64,000 nucleotides of DNA from Gigaspora rosea (lineage: Eukaryota > Glomeromycota > Glomeromycetes > Diversisporales > Gigasporaceae). The notes beneath the pieces were generated by a model. It saw nothing but the letters and a program-made list of their open reading frames with translations. It was not told the DNA's origin and made no database searches. How positions within the stretch are numbered: the first letter of the stretch is position 1; each line of letters begins with the position of its first letter. Of the stretch, positions 1 to 13,700 are shown in pieces. Location of the stretch: positions 132,156-196,155 of the forward strand of contig QKWP01000042.1 of NCBI GenBank assembly GCA_003550325.1, given 5' to 3'. The translations under genes were made by a program, and so were the position numbers.

Positions 1-240
1 TCAATTTGAATTTGATCAAATCAAATTGACCCTGATTTGAATTTGATTTGATTCAAATATTTGGATTTGAATTTGATTTGAATTTGAATTTTTAATAGTA
101 ATTTTCAAATCAAATCAAATATTTGTCAAATCAAATCAAATTTGATCAGATTTGAATTTGATTAAATCAAATATAGTCAAATTTGAATTTGAATTTGATC
201 AAATATTTGATTCAAATATTTGAAGATCAAATCAAATTGT
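1..240. repeat. AT-rich simple repeat
   Basis: Degenerate tandem array built from the unit TTTGATTTGAA and its reverse complement, running from the window edge to about 240. No open frame. The array probably continues outside the window. Confidence 0.85.
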
Positions 241-253
241 GGAACCCTAGTAA

Positions 254-500
254 CTAATGAATTATAATTTTAAACTCTAAATAAACTTATTAAGTACTAT
301 AAAAATATATTATTTTGGCACATATTTTTTTTAATTTTCTTAATTTTCAAATAAAGATGATTGAAATTATATTTTAATAAAAATTTACAAATTTCTTAGA
401 TTGATCTGAAAAGTCAAGAAAATTAAAGGAAAATATGCCAAAAATAATATATTTTTTGATGCTAAATAAGTTTACTCAAACCAAATTTATAATTCATTAG
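254..500. repeat. Foldback (MITE-like) element
   Basis: The outer arms are exact inverted copies (CTAATGAATTATAA at 254-267 against 487-500). The inner parts continue as an imperfect inverted repeat around the TATATTATTTT and AAAATAATATA tracts. Non-coding. No target-site duplication was recognised. A half copy of the arm follows at about 516-575. Confidence 0.6.
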
Positions 501-515
501 TAAAATTTTGCATTA

Positions 516-1975
516 TACAAAATTTACTAATTAATTATAAATTTGGGCTAAGTAAATTTAATAAGCATCATCCAAATTTTAGACAGAAAAAAAACAAAAA
601 GTTTCTTGTTGGAGAGTTGCCTATACTTGGTGTATAGTAGAATAACACAAACGATAGTTTTTATAAAGGTCAATAATTTCTTCCTATTAGGACTCCTTTG
701 TATATTTGATATGCAAGCTAGAAGTGTTCTCTTACAAGATAACTGCAGGAGATAGTGCTCTTGTACAAAATATTTTGTTAGAGATAAGCATTTTGTCTTT
801 GTCGACAAAGTTTTTTGTGGTAAAACAGTGGTAAACAACAAGAAAATGAGATTTATTTTTCTATACTTTTCTTTAAATTTGTTCCAAACATTATTCTTTA
901 CCCTGTTGTATTTTTTTAAATTTTTACAAAAAAGTGGGCATCCTAGCTTACTCCCTCCAAAAGATCAGCAGTGTTTACTCCTTCCAAATTGGGTATGCGT
1001 CCCTAGACCAACCAGAACCAGTACAGTCACGAGTAAGTTTGGTTATCAAATAAACAATAAATGATATGTTATGAATCTTGGATAGCATATAAGAATTTCT
1101 TACCTAGATTCGTGGTTCAAGACATAGTTTTTTTTTATTTTATATAAAACACTTAGGTAGATATGGTCTATACAGTATTATATAACTTTTATAGTTTAGT
1201 GTAGACTTACTAACACCTTCATAGTTTATTTTTAATTTGATATTTTTTTGGTTTTTCTTTTATTTGTTTTTTCTTGAATGTAAAATTTTGGTTTTTGGGT
1301 TACTTTTGTTTTGTTCCCACTTTTAATCTTCTCCTTTTTTTATCTTCTTTATGAGAAGCTCAAAAAAGGAGTTTTTGAAAAAGTAGATTATAAAGCATAG
1401 TTGGTTTGTAACTATAGCTACCGAAATTTTTTAGCTTATATGTAAGTTAATGTGGCAGGTCACATCTGAACACAAATTTTTGCAGCTGGATGAGGTCAAA
1501 TTCTGTTGGCTTTTTATATTACACATGTATTAAAAAGAAATTTTTAATAATAAAGCTATTTGAGTTTGGCAAAACTGCCAAAGATCGAAAAAAAAATTTA
1601 ATAAGCATCAAAAAATATTTTTTTTGGTATATATTCCTTTAATATTTTTATTTTTTAAATTAATATGAATAAAATTAGTAAATTTTCAACAAAATATAAT
1701 TTTGATCATCTTTATTTGAAAATGAAAATTAAGAAATTAAAAGAATATATACTAAAATAATATATTTTATAGTGCTTAATAAGGGCAGTGTCATTAATCA
1801 CCTGATTATTTTTTATCAGAGGCCTACCCCCCTCCCTCTTCCTCAATATATAAATAGTCAGGTTCTTATATATAATTTCAACTTTTTTTACCCCCCTCCC
1901 CCCCTAAAAAATCACCTGATTTTTGTTACTCCCCTAAGTTTATTTAGAGCCCAAATTTATAATTAGTAAATTAAA
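516..1975. repeat. Inverted arm pair with a second foldback inside
   Basis: The arm at about 520-575 (CTAATTAATTATAAATTTGG) recurs inverted at about 1930-1975, leaving about 1.35 kb between the arms. Inside, 1597-1775 is a smaller imperfect foldback whose ends read AATAAGCATC and the near-complement of AGTGCTTAAT. No plausible gene is seen in this stretch. It may be one large non-autonomous element with another inserted, or two unrelated copies of one arm. Confidence 0.4.
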
Positions 1976-2426
1976 TTAGCAAATTCATATAACAAAAACA
2001 AAAAAATAAATTTTTATAAACAAAAAATAAATTTTAATACTTTAGAATTAGGGTGAGGTCTAGAATTTTATCAAGGAATTAGTATATACAAAATTTAGCA
2101 AGAAAATTTTTTTATTAGAGCCCCAAAGATTGTTTATAGTCAAACTTTTATATTACACCATATTTTAAATTTTTATTAGTGATTCTAATAGTTTATATAA
2201 TATGATATAAAATACTATATAAGTGCATTTTAGTACTGTGTATAGTACAGTTATATTTAAAATATAATATTTATATTATTCAAACTCAAACTTGTATGCA
2301 ACTTTAAACTCAAATCAATTCAAACTCAAATTTAGCTTAAAGTTTGCTTTAAATCAAACTAAAATATTTTTTAATACTAGATTAAGATTAGTTTTGATTT
2401 GAAATCAATCAAATCCAAAGGTAAAA
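1976..2426. other. AT-rich spacer
   Basis: Non-coding AT-rich sequence between the foldbacks and the LTR fossil. I see no gene, RNA or clear repeat. Confidence 0.6.
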
Positions 2427-4849
2427 ACAGGGAACAAGACCAATAGTTTTTATGAAAAAAGGAATGTTTGTAATTTTTATTAAGCAAACTAAAGAGTAAT
2501 GATTTTTACAAGATGTGTATTTATACTACTTTTATTTACTTGTTACTACTTACATTTGTAATGCATATCTGATGACTAACTAACCTCTAATATACTGAAT
2601 TCTAACTATTACCTCATTCTATTGTAACCTCTTCATAAACCTAAGCGATGTTGACCTATAAGTCTGATTAGGATCATGATCATTTAATTATATGTGCACG
2701 TAACTATAATCATAATCTCAATCATGACAATCTTGATTGTGACAGTTTTCCTTTCTCAAAAGCCCCTTTCTGCTTTTTGAGAATAAAACTGATGGAACTT
2801 TTCTACTGCTTCTTTTGTATTACCAAGGTTCTCTACTGGCTCCCAATATCATTCTCCAATATTGCAGCCTTCCTATTTGATTAGATTATATAACTTCTAT
2901 CTAATAACTTTAGAGTCAATAATCTCTTCAATTCATATTCATTTTTACTGTCAACTACTACTGGCTGAGGTGGTTTGGGTTCCTTTTCTGGAATATTATT
3001 GTGAGTATAGGGTTCTAACAATGATGCATGAAATGTGTTGTGGATCTTAAGTATAGAAGGCAAAGCCAAATGATAAGTAACTGGATTAATTTGTTTTAGC
3101 ACAGTATAGGGACCTAGGCAGCAGTAATCCAACTTTTCAAAGAGCTGAGTAGTGTGAATATTTCATTACAACAACCAAACCTTGTCATCCTGTTTGTATT
3201 GTGAGTGTGCTTGATGATCTTTGTTAGCATTGTCTTTGTATCATTTTTGAGCAATTGCTAATTTATCATGTGCAGTGGTACTAATTTTCTTAGTTTAGAG
3301 ATTTTGTCTTCTGCTGCAGGTATGGTTGGGCAATTGATTGTTCAGATATCGAAATGAGAATGGAACCTATAGTTTGCAAAAAATGATATAGATTTAGTAG
3401 ATAAATACAAAAATTATTATATACAATCTCCGCAAATATAAATAAGTCTGCTCAGTTGTCTTGATGGTAATTAATAGTGCATCTTAAATATTGTTCTAAA
3501 ATTGATTTACTTGCCCACTTTGACTATCTGTTTGAGAATGATATGCTGATAAAAAATTAATTTTTGTACTGAGGAGTTCAAACAAATAGTTTCAGACTTA
3601 GAGAAGAACTGTGAGCCTTGATTTGAAACTATGTCTTTAGGGATGCCGTAAAGGCAAATTATTTCTCTAAGAATAAGATGGGCTGTTTGTTTAGCTGTAA
3701 TAGTTTTTGTAATGCTAAGAAGTGGGCCATTTTTGAAAATCTATCTACTAATACTAATAACCAGAAAAAGAGGGTAGGTTTGTAATAAAATCTATAGATA
3801 TCGATTGCTATTGCTATACAGGAATTGGTGAGGGTAAAAGTAGACCTGAGTGTTTGTGTCTAGGTAATTTTAATCAGCACAAATGTCACAGAACTTCACA
3901 AATTCCTGTATAAATTTTGTATTTGTGGTCACCAATAATACTGGGTTAACAATTCCATGGTCTTGGCTACTCCAAAATAACTGGCCAACTTAGAGTTGTA
4001 TTTTGACTGAAGTGAGTCAAGCCTTTTTGCATTTTCCAGAATGTATAAGAGTTCATTTCTAAATAATAAGTCATTGTAGCAGGAGAATTTAGAATGATTA
4101 GAATGTATCCTTTTTGTCTTTTGAGCAGTACCATATAAGTGAGTAAACACGTTTTTTGCAAATGGATCTGCTTTTGACTGGGAATGTATTTTATTACTTA
4201 ATATACAATCAACTGATGTAATATAAGTAGCATTAATATAAGTTTTTTTAAACAATATGCTCTGCAAAAGTAGTGTGGGTACACACCCTTTCGGGATATA
4301 ATCTGGTCTTCATGGTAATGTGTCTGACTTTCCTGTTCTTTTCCAAGTTGAACAAGATCTCAAAGTCAAAATCTAAAAGCTTGAGTGCCCACTAAGCTTG
4401 CTATCGATTTAGGACTTTAACAGTAGCAAAATATTGAAGATTTCTATATCATAAAATACCGTAATTTGATATTGGGCCTCTTTCAAATATTGCTACCAAT
4501 GCTTAAAAGCTAATACCATTGCTAACAACTCCTTATCATAAATATTATAGTTGATCTTAGCTAGGGAAAATTTCTTGAATAATATGCAATGGGGTAGAGT
4601 TTATTATCATTATGATATTGAGATAATATTTCCCTAAAGCATAATTAGAGCATCAGTCTCTAAATGGTAACACTTATCAGGGGTCTGCATATACTAGGAG
4701 CAGTAGGGTTGTAAATGCTTCTTTTAGCAAATCAAAAGCCTGCTTACAAAGGAATCCAAATAAGGACTTTGTTAATCTTATGGGTCAATTTTGTCAATGT
4801 GGTAACAATTTGAGAATAATTTCTAATAAAGTGTCAATAATTGACACAT

Positions 4850-5323
4850 TGTAAATAGTCTCACTAGAACTAATATCTAACTCAAATGTTTGTATACAAT
4901 TTTGTCTCGCTTGGCACTTGAGACAGCACTAAAACACTCCACTTTGGTAAGTTTTGTACTAATCGTTTTTTATTAATTTCGTACAAAGAGACTAACTTCT
5001 TATCTTTGTTTACATTTTCTTATTTATACACAAACTCTGATTACATATTTTGTGTAATCCTTATTACTAATATACTTTTACTTAATTAACCTTTAACCCT
5101 CCATTGTTATGATGATCATTGATCACGGTACCTGCCATACCCGATCCTAATAATGCGGCCCAACACTACGATCACCACTATGATTCTGCCCAAAAGCGTC
5201 ATCACGTGAGTCGTTCGAAATGTATTGTTGGTCTTTAATGGCACTCATCGTTTTACTAGGTAACTTATTATCTATCTGCATGCCCCGTACTAAGTACAGG
5301 GTGTCACCGTAAACCATGCAACA
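4850..5323 (-). repeat. 3-prime LTR of the nested fossil
   Basis: Left copy of a repeat of about 474 bp matched at 9517-9990. It has TG/CA-type ends, reading TGTTGCATGG from the right end on the minus strand. The copies share the block CCCGTACTAAGTACAGGG near the right end. Confidence 0.88.
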
Positions 5324-8300
5324 CGAGCTGGACCCCTATTGGTCCTCGTCCTCGAGGGCCGTGTCATCTTGGCTTATTTCTTCATTTTCATCCGGAGACT
5401 CCTTTTCCCAGGTGAATAACTTCTTCACTCTGTTTCTTGTTACTGGATCTCTTAGTTCACTCCCATCCAATTCATTTAGGTACACTTGACCATACTTTCC
5501 TACTTTCCGAACCCTATACGGTCCCATCCACCGGTAATTCAATTTCCATAGCGTAGTTTCCAACGTGGAGTCATATACCAGGACCAGATCTCCTTCCCGG
5601 TAAGGTGCTTTTTCTTTCGCTTTTCTGTCATGTATCTCTTTCCATTTTTGCCTCAACACATCCTTTTCTACCTGTGTATTTCTCAAATCCTCCACCATTC
5701 CCTTGATCTATATTGTTCGATACTCTAGCAATTCATCTGTTGACCAGTTCCTTCACGCAAGGTATACTTGGTAGCTTTTCGTCATTAACTGAATAGGAGT
5801 TACAGCATCACGCCCGTAAACCAAAAGGAAAGGCAAGTAACCCAAGTCATTCACTATAATATTTAGTGCACAGATAGCACTTCTCACATACTTGTACCAT
5901 TTATCTTGCTTTTCCGCACAAATTTTCTGTATAATTCGAGTAAATTTTTGTACTGTGCGTTCTGCGCGCCCATTTGCCTCTGGGTGGTAACTTGCCATGA
6001 ATCGTTGATCAATATTTAACTGTGTTGCTAATTCATTCAATACATTATTCTTAAATTCTGTACCCTGTCCGAAACCAGAACCGCGAAGCACCCATGCCTT
6101 GTAATGACCTCGTCCTATATAAATTTTGCAATTTCATTTGCATTTTTCTTTCTTAATGCCTTTTCTTCCACATATTCTGTCAACTCTTTGACAGCCAACA
6201 CGACATGCTCATGACCCCTCTAGTTCGAGGCAACGGCCCTACGCAGTCAATGTTGAGCTTATGAAAAATCCAACTTGTCGCAGTCACGTGAATTGGCTCT
6301 TTCACTGCCTTGGTTGCGCACTTTTGACATTCAATACATGACCTTACATATTTTTTAGCATCATCATATATATTTCCTGATACCCAACAATAACTCATCA
6401 ATATTTTTCTTGCTGTACTATTTATTCCACAGTGCCCTTCTTCTTCTGCAGTTCCTCGATGATTTGCAGCCATTATTTGATATTTCTCATCTTCTTCGAA
6501 GATGACACGCTTAGGTGGAATGCCACCTTTCGCTCTTTTATACAAATTATCCCCAATGATGCAGTATCATCCCATCTTTCTCCGTAATCGAGGTAAATCG
6601 GTTGCTTTTATGTCACGTGCCCATTCGAATTTCTTAAGGTATCCTTTTATCTACAACAAATCTTTTTCCTTGTTATAACTATCCATACACATAATTAGTC
6701 CTTCCACAAAACATTCGTCTACCGTTTCACTTCCTTATAGTCTACTGGATACCTCGACATTCCATCGGCATTACCATGCCTTTTACCACTTTTATAACAT
6801 ACTTTAAACTCAAACCCCTGTAGCACTAAAATCCAACGCATTAACCTTCCTTTCAACTCCACTTTATTGAACAACCACTCGAGTGCTTGGTGATCCACCC
6901 AAACATTGAAAACAGTACCACCAATGTATTGCTCATTTGTATTACAACTGAATACGATTGCCAAGCACTCTTTCTCTGTAACTGTATAGTTGAGTTCGTG
7001 CTTATTTAATTTTCTTGAGTTGAATGATAAAGGCCTTAGATTTCCTTCTTCATCTTCTTGTTCCAGGACCGCACCGATTGAGATATCACACACGTCCGTA
7101 TACAGATGGTACGGCTTTATCCCCTTTTTCGCGCTTCTCCAATCGGGTCCTTTTAAGACCACATCTTCCAACAGCTTTCTTTTAATTGTTTGAACAACTC
7201 CTTCTGATCCTTCTCCCAATAAAATGTACAGTCCTTTCTCATCAAATCCGTCAATGGTCGTGCAATTCTGCTGAAATCCTAATAAACCGATGATAGTACA
7301 CCACAGTTCCGTGAAACGATCTTATTTCGCTACAATTCTTCAGCTCTGGCCAGTCCTGTATCCTTTTTAGACCTTTTGTGTCAACTTTAATTCCCTTTTT
7401 GCTTACAATAAAACCGTACATGCTGAGTTCTTTGAATGCAATATAACATTTCTTAGCCGCGAAGGTAAGCCCAGCCTTTTTGAAAGTATTAGCCAATTCA
7501 ATAAACAAATCATAATCATCTGACTCATCATCATCATTTTTATCGCATCTTTCAACCCAATTCCTTGGCACAACAGAGACGACGAACGATGATTCTCGAC
7601 TTTCGGAAGACACTGTCACCAGTATTCATTCTTCTTCCAATATAAATTACACTGGGCCCCCGCTAACCATGGCATCCCTAAAAGTACATTGAAACTTGCT
7701 GATTCCATTATGTAGAAGCTTTGATTAGTCACCACACCTTCTATTTCTACCTTCACTTGAGGTATATATCCAGTAAATTCGCTCAATCTATCATCAGCCA
7801 TCCTTCCTTTTCCGTACGCTCTTTGCCATGTTAATCCTCTTTTCTTTGCATAATTAACATGCATAAGATTTAGACAGGAGCCGGGGTCGATCAGTACACT
7901 TACTAATTCTCTGTTTATCACCGCAGGCCAAATAGGTACGATTTCATTCGTATTTTCCTGCATTTTATACCCTTGTATAAACCTTATTCTAACATCTGTA
8001 TTTGTTATATCAGAATCTTTTCTTTTCCGAGTTAGTGCTTTCATAATTTCACCCTTGCTTTTGGCGACCATTTAAATAATTGCCCAAGCGATATGGTGAG
8101 TTTAAGATCAGCCACGGTTTTTAGAATGTCAAGATTTTCCGTCAAATCTGTAAGTAGTATATACATGATTGATTCTTTATTATTTCCTTTTTGATAGGTC
8201 GTTAATTCTTCTTGTCTTATCTCCAAAGCCTTTAAGGGACCACCCCTTTTTGTTAGATGTCTAAGCCACCACATCCTCTTGCTTTCTTTTACCTAAGTTT

Positions 8301-9516
8301 CTCACATTTGCCAAATCCATTTCGTTATCATCAACTAACTTGACCACCAAAATTTCATCCTCGCTTTTCGATCCCTCATTGGAGATATCTACAAGTCGTA
8401 CGTCGGGCCTCTTTTGTGACTCATTCTCTTTATTGAAGTTCTTTTCTTTATTTCACCAATTTTCTGATCGATTTCTAGAGTCCTTTTCGGGACAGTCACA
8501 TGATATGTGACCATCTTTTGACATACGTAACATCGTACAGAGTTTCGCTCATTAAGTGGTTTTCCAGGTTTGTTGGTAAGATCTTTCATGGCTTTCGCCA
8601 ATTCCTTTACTGCATCCTTTATTTCTTGTGTATCGGTATCAGGTTTCTTTTCCATGCAAGATATTTTCAATTCTTTCATTGCGCTCGCTAATTCATCGAT
8701 GTCAGCTTTGATACCTTCATTTGTCTCCTCCAATAACATTTTACTTGCTGTTTTTGCATCGAATTCATTGTCCTTATTATACCTTTCAATTTTTATAGCT
8801 AAGCCTCTTGCTTCATCATAATCAGCTGGATAATGTTCCTCGACTTTTGTTCGATATTCCTTCCTTAGTCCAGCAATAAACCACTTTCGCTTCTCCCTAT
8901 CTCGAACTTCGTCCTTAATTGTAAAAGCATATGATTCGAATCTATTATTGTAATCAACAACTGACTCGTTTTCCTCCTGTTTCATCCTTATCAACCTTGC
9001 GACCTTTTCTTCCACATGAAACTTGGTTTTGGCAGCCTTTACCATGTTAGTCTTTAGGTTACCCCAATTCGTCGAAGCTTTTATTAGTCCATGCACTCAT
9101 ATCCTTGCCTTATCAGACACGTGCAATCCAACTACCTTTTTCTTTCTATTGTCGTCCAGTTCTTTGATTCAGCGTACATTTTGAAATCGAAAAGAAAATC
9201 TTCTATGTCTTCGTCTTCACGGCCATGGTAAAATGGCTTCGTAATAGCATCATGAGTCGACATAGTTGATTACTTTCACAAAGATTATAATGTTTTGTAT
9301 TTTACTATTTATATATATATTTTTTTTTCTTTTTTTTTTCTTTTCTTTTTTTTTTTATTTGCGCTATTGAAATTATTCCTTCTCAAGCTTATTTCGATAG
9401 TTTTAATGTTATTTTTGTTGAAATTACTTATCAATCTTTCGTTAATTACTTGCTTTCGAATTTTCACTTTTCGTTGCAAGAGGTACTTCTTTTACCTAGG
9501 TCCTACTCTGATACGT

Positions 9517-9990
9517 GGTAAATAGTCTCACCGAAACTAATATCTAACTCAAACGTTTGTACACAATTTTGTCTCACTTGGCACTTGAGACTGCACTAAA
9601 ACACTCCACTGTAGTAAGTTTCATACTAATCGTTTCTTTATTAATTTCGTACAAAGAGACTAACTTCTCATCTTTGTTTACATTTTCTTATTTATACTCA
9701 AACTCTGATTACATATTCGTGTAACTCTTATTACTAATATACTTTTACTTAATTAACCTTTAACCCTCCATTGTTACGATGATTATTGATCACGGTACCT
9801 GCCATACCCGATCCTAATAATGCGGCCCAACACTATGATTACTGCTATGATTCTGCCCAAAAGCGTCATCACGTAAGTCGTTCAAAATGTATTGTTGGTC
9901 TTTAATGGCACTCATCGTTTCACTAGGTAACTCATTATCTATCTGCATGCCCCGTACTAAGTACAGGGTGTCACCGTAAACCATGCGACA
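9517..9990 (-). repeat. 5-prime LTR of the nested fossil
   Basis: Right copy of the LTR, about 95 percent identical to 4850-5323 by eye. On the minus strand it precedes the primer-binding-like site and the gag region. Confidence 0.88.
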
Positions 9991-10679
9991 ATAATAGTTA
10001 GTGAACCCAATTATCTTTAGGGTTAGCTATAACAAAATAACTTTCACCTTTCTTTAATCCATTCAAATTCTACTAGGTGTAATATGATACTCTAAACAAT
10101 TAACATTGGTTTTATCAAATTTACACTTCTTCAGTTTAGTGTACAGGCCAAACTTCCACAGTTATTTTAATACAAGTTTCATATAACAGTTATGCTGCTC
10201 ATGGTTAGCCAAATATATCAGGATATCGTCCAAGTAAATGATAACGAATTGGTTTAAGAATTCCTAAAATACATTATTCATCAAGTGTTGGAATACTGCA
10301 GAGGTATTGGTTAGCCTGAAAGGCATAACTATATGGAGTGGCTTCAATAGAAATGGGACAAATTTATCTAATAAATTTGTCCCATTTCTATTGACTTCAC
10401 CCTATATATTCAAAATGCCAATAATAAGTGCAAAAAGCTGTCTTCCATCATCTCTGGATCAAATACATACTAAGTTGTAAGTGCCTTAAAATCTATTTTG
10501 GTAAATAAGTTTGCACTAGCTAAATAATCCAATAATTTTGGAATAAGGGAAGAGAGTATTTATTTTTTACAGTAAGTTTATTTAGTCCTCTAAAATCTAT
10601 GCAAAGGTACAACATTCCGTCTTTCTTTTTTACAAATAAGACAGGAGCTCCTGCTAGTGATGTTGAATATAGTCCAAAT

Positions 10680-11267
10680 GCAAAAAGATTTGTACCTCAA
10701 ATAACTCTGATTCAAATGTTTTTTGTACAAATTAAATATACTTATTAGGTTACCGGATTAATAAAAATAAAATTATTTTGATTATTTTATTGATAAAATA
10801 AAAAATTTATTAATAGTAACTTTTTTAACAATATTTACTATATAATTTACTATAGTAATCTATAGTAATTTATATATACGTATATATAGTAAAAAAAATC
10901 AAATTATCTCACTTTAAAGCTTAATTTCTTTACAGCTAGTGATTCAATTTTGCTCAAATTTTAACTGTATCTTTATTATATGCACATTAATGCACTTGCG
11001 TAGTACAAGCTCATAGAACTGCATATTGGTTGCGAAAATATTTAAAATATCTTTTTTTTAAAAAAAATTTCTTTTTTTTTGAATACAGCAAATTGTACAT
11101 ACAAAATTATTAAAATAAAACAATGTTAAAACAATAAAAATAATATAATAAGTTAGATTAAAACCTACTTTATTTGATATTAAAAAATTTTTAATAATTA
11201 ATCAAAAATATAAAAACTTTTACTAAGAGTTAAAATTATGAAAATTTTGAGGTACAAATCTTTATGC
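10680..11267. repeat. Short inverted repeat bounding a very AT-rich insert
   Basis: The 22-nt arms at 10680-10701 and 11246-11267 share GATTTGTACCTCAAA exactly with one mismatch overall. The interior of about 545 bp is far more AT-rich than the surrounding retroelement and carries no domain. It may be a small inserted element or an inverted duplication of retroelement sequence. The small open frame at 11198-11389 has no recognisable motif. Confidence 0.5.
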
Positions 11268-12773
11268 ACTGGACCATATCTAATAAATCTTTTTTCAAGA
11301 TGTTCTTCAATATACAGTTTAAGTGTTTTCAATTTTTGTTTCAATAAACCATAGATAGGTCCACATGGTGACTGAGCTACTAGAAGCAAATCAATTGCAC
11401 AATCGTATATCTGTTTTCTGGCAACTTATCTGCTTCCTTTTTATCAAATATATTGCTAAATTCTTGATATTTCATAGGAACAGTTGGTAGCACTATAGAT
11501 ATACAAACTGTTAATGCAAGAAAAACATGAATTAGATATATCTGGTTCTGTCGATCTAGGCTTTCATTTCCAAACAGAGTAACTTCTTTTAATTGCTAGA
11601 TAAGCAAATGTTTAGCACAGGGAATGCTTAAAAAGGTGAGTGATTGTTCTTGCCAATTGATAATAGGGTCGTGTTTTACAAGCCAAGGCAACCCCCCAAA
11701 ATAATTGTATAGTAAGAAAAAGGCATAAGATTAAAAAAAAATTGTTTTCTGGTGGTTGTACAATAAGAGCTGCAGAGGTTCTGTTTCATGAGTTATAACT
11801 CTAGAAGCAACTTCCTTCTATCAATTATCTCAACTACAAGAGGCAGGGCTTTGTGACCATTGGTATAGAATACTTTTGGGCCAGAATAGTGTCTAAAAAA
11901 CAAGATAATGCCCTGAGTCTAGTAACACCATAGTTGATAAGCTAGTTCTATTTAAATAATAATTTTACTAGAAGAACTAAGGCCTCAGTGGATTCAACTG
12001 ATAAAAGGGTTGTAGGGGTGTTTGTGCGTGCTATGTCCAGCTGCAACTTTCCTATTGTAACTAGGGCTCCTCTTTTTCTGAGCTTTTGTAGGTCACAGCA
12101 ACTACATAGATTCTGTGCTGTTTCTTATTGGGGTTACTATGTTGTTATATTTTTTGAACAATTTCTAACTAAATGTCCTAAGCCTCCACAATACAGACAT
12201 AGATTATTAGTATGCTATCAATTCTTTTCTTCTTTGGATAAAGATTTAGGCCTAGCAAAATCAATTTGTATTGGCTCCAGCCCATGATTTGAGAAGTGGT
12301 TGCAACTTGAGGTTGACTTCCACTTTCACCAGTATCAGGATGTGTATTTGTTTCTGTTCAATAAGTCAATTATTACATCATATGGCCTTTGCAATGATAT
12401 CATCCAAAGAGATAGGGTCGGTCAGTGTAAGCATCAAATCTTTTACATCTCTACTTAGCTCTAAGTGAAATGGTCTATTAATGCTGCCTTGCCCTAATCC
12501 AAATCTTCTGTGATTTGCTGAAACCCAGAAGCATATGTTGCTGCAAATTTGTTTCCTTGGCTAAGTTTTCTAATTTTATTTGCAGCTGTTCTGGCCTTGT
12601 TTGTATTCCTAAAAGTAGTTTTGAATACCGCCACAAAGTCATCAAAGTTCTTAAGCAGGGGTAACAATTTCTCTAACAGGAGTGTGAACTATGCTAAGGC
12701 TTACTCTGTCAATAATGTCAATAAACTTCTGATTGAGTCAACTTGAGTAGTATCATTAGGGTAATGCTGAGGC

Positions 12774-13209
12774 CAGTATTCAAAATTAGTGTTCTTAGAG
12801 TTCTTATGAGAACACTGTTTTAAATTGTGCACAGTAAAAATTTTTTACTATTTTCTATTAAAATTTTTTGAAAACAGTAAAATAAAAATAGAGTTCTCAT
12901 AGTAATTAGTAACTACATGATATTATTATATCAAATTGAAATAAATGAATATGACTAATTATGATAATTTATGATTAAAATTATTTAGTTGAACTTAGAA
13001 CTTATAAGTAATTATTATAGCATGGATGAAAAATAAGCTCTAATGTATTTTCATATTTAGATGTTTAACTAGTACTATTTATGCTTTTATAGGTAATATT
13101 AGAATATTAGTTCATTAGTTATTATAATGTGAAAAAAGGTACATATATTTTTTTTTGATTTTTATAACTCCCTACGGAGACACTCAGTAGCGTATTAGGT
13201 ATATATATN

Positions 13210-13248
<39 letters not shown>

Positions 13249-13343
13249 TGAGCATAAATGAACATAAACAATAGGTTGAGAACACTCATAGCTATTATGC
13301 TGTTCACATGAGAACAGTGTTGAGTCTAAAATTTCGAACACTG
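12774..13343. mobile_element. hAT-like non-autonomous DNA element
   Basis: Its ends are inverted: CAGTATTCAAAATT on the left and, read in reverse complement from the right, CAGTGTTCGAAATT. It is flanked by an 8-bp near-identical repeat GCTGAGGC (12766-12773) and GCTGAGGT (13344-13351). The 8-bp duplication and CAG ends suit the hAT superfamily. It lies inside the gag end of the older LTR fossil. The interior has no transposase and contains a poly-T tract. Confidence 0.72.
13209..13246. repeat. Poly-T tract with one undetermined base
   Basis: One N at 13209 followed by a T run to about 13246. The N marks assembly or base-calling uncertainty, so the length is unreliable. Confidence 0.95.
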
Positions 13344-13700
13344 GCTGAGGTTGAAAGCATATGATAAAGTGTATTTGGTCAAATTTATCAGGTAAACTTA
13401 TTTTAAGCATAATTGGCTTATTTTCTTCAGGGTTTGTATGGCTAGCTGTTCGACTATGAGCTTTAAGGCTTTATTTCTTGATAAAGCGCCTGATAATCTA
13501 GTTGAATCTGCTGTAACACTACTACGATAGCATCAAGATCAGGTTGTTCTACTTGATTATCCATACAATTAGATGTTTTCAAATACAGGTGCAAGAACAG
13601 AAAGAGATTATTAATAAATTTAGTTTGCTTAAATTGTAACAAACAGGGAACAAGATCAATAGTTTTTATGAAAAAAAGGAATGTTTGTAATTTTTATTAA

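Larger units (their letters stand above)
4850..9990 (-). mobile_element. Nested Ty3/Gypsy-type LTR retrotransposon fossil
   Basis: Complete in outline, with an LTR at each end and the order gag, protease, reverse transcriptase, RNase H, integrase on the minus strand. Gag-like segments lie at 8041-9096, retropepsin-like protease at 7616-8071, reverse transcriptase at about 7251-7619, RNase H at 6719-7219, integrase zinc-binding region at 6180-6545, integrase core at 5753-6091 and integrase C-terminus at 5336-5698. A primer-binding-like TATCAGAG lies just inside the right LTR. It is broken: the coding part falls into at least seven separate open stretches. By eye the LTRs differ at roughly 25 of about 470 positions, so insertion is fairly recent compared with the host fossil. 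No clean target-site duplication was found. Confidence 0.88.
2427..13700 (-). mobile_element. Old Ty3/Gypsy-type LTR retrotransposon fossil
   Basis: Minus-strand element of the Ty3/Gypsy order. Recognisable parts from its 5-prime side (right) are: a gag end with a CCHC zinc knuckle near 12155-12205, a reverse transcriptase core with the YLDD motif near 10215-10262, an RNase H tail near 4300-4420, an integrase zinc-binding region at about 3929-4267, and an integrase C-terminal region at 2881-3132. A stretch of about 55 bp starting AACAGGGAACAAGA is repeated at 2427 and 13640 and probably marks the remains of the terminal repeats. It is heavily broken (many breaks) and interrupted by the LTR fossil at 4850-9990 and a DNA element at 12774-13343. 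It is older than both insertions. Confidence 0.8.

Noticed and set aside
548-841. Open frame of 97 codons on the minus strand
   Set aside because: No domain and no conserved partner; it lies among foldback repeats.
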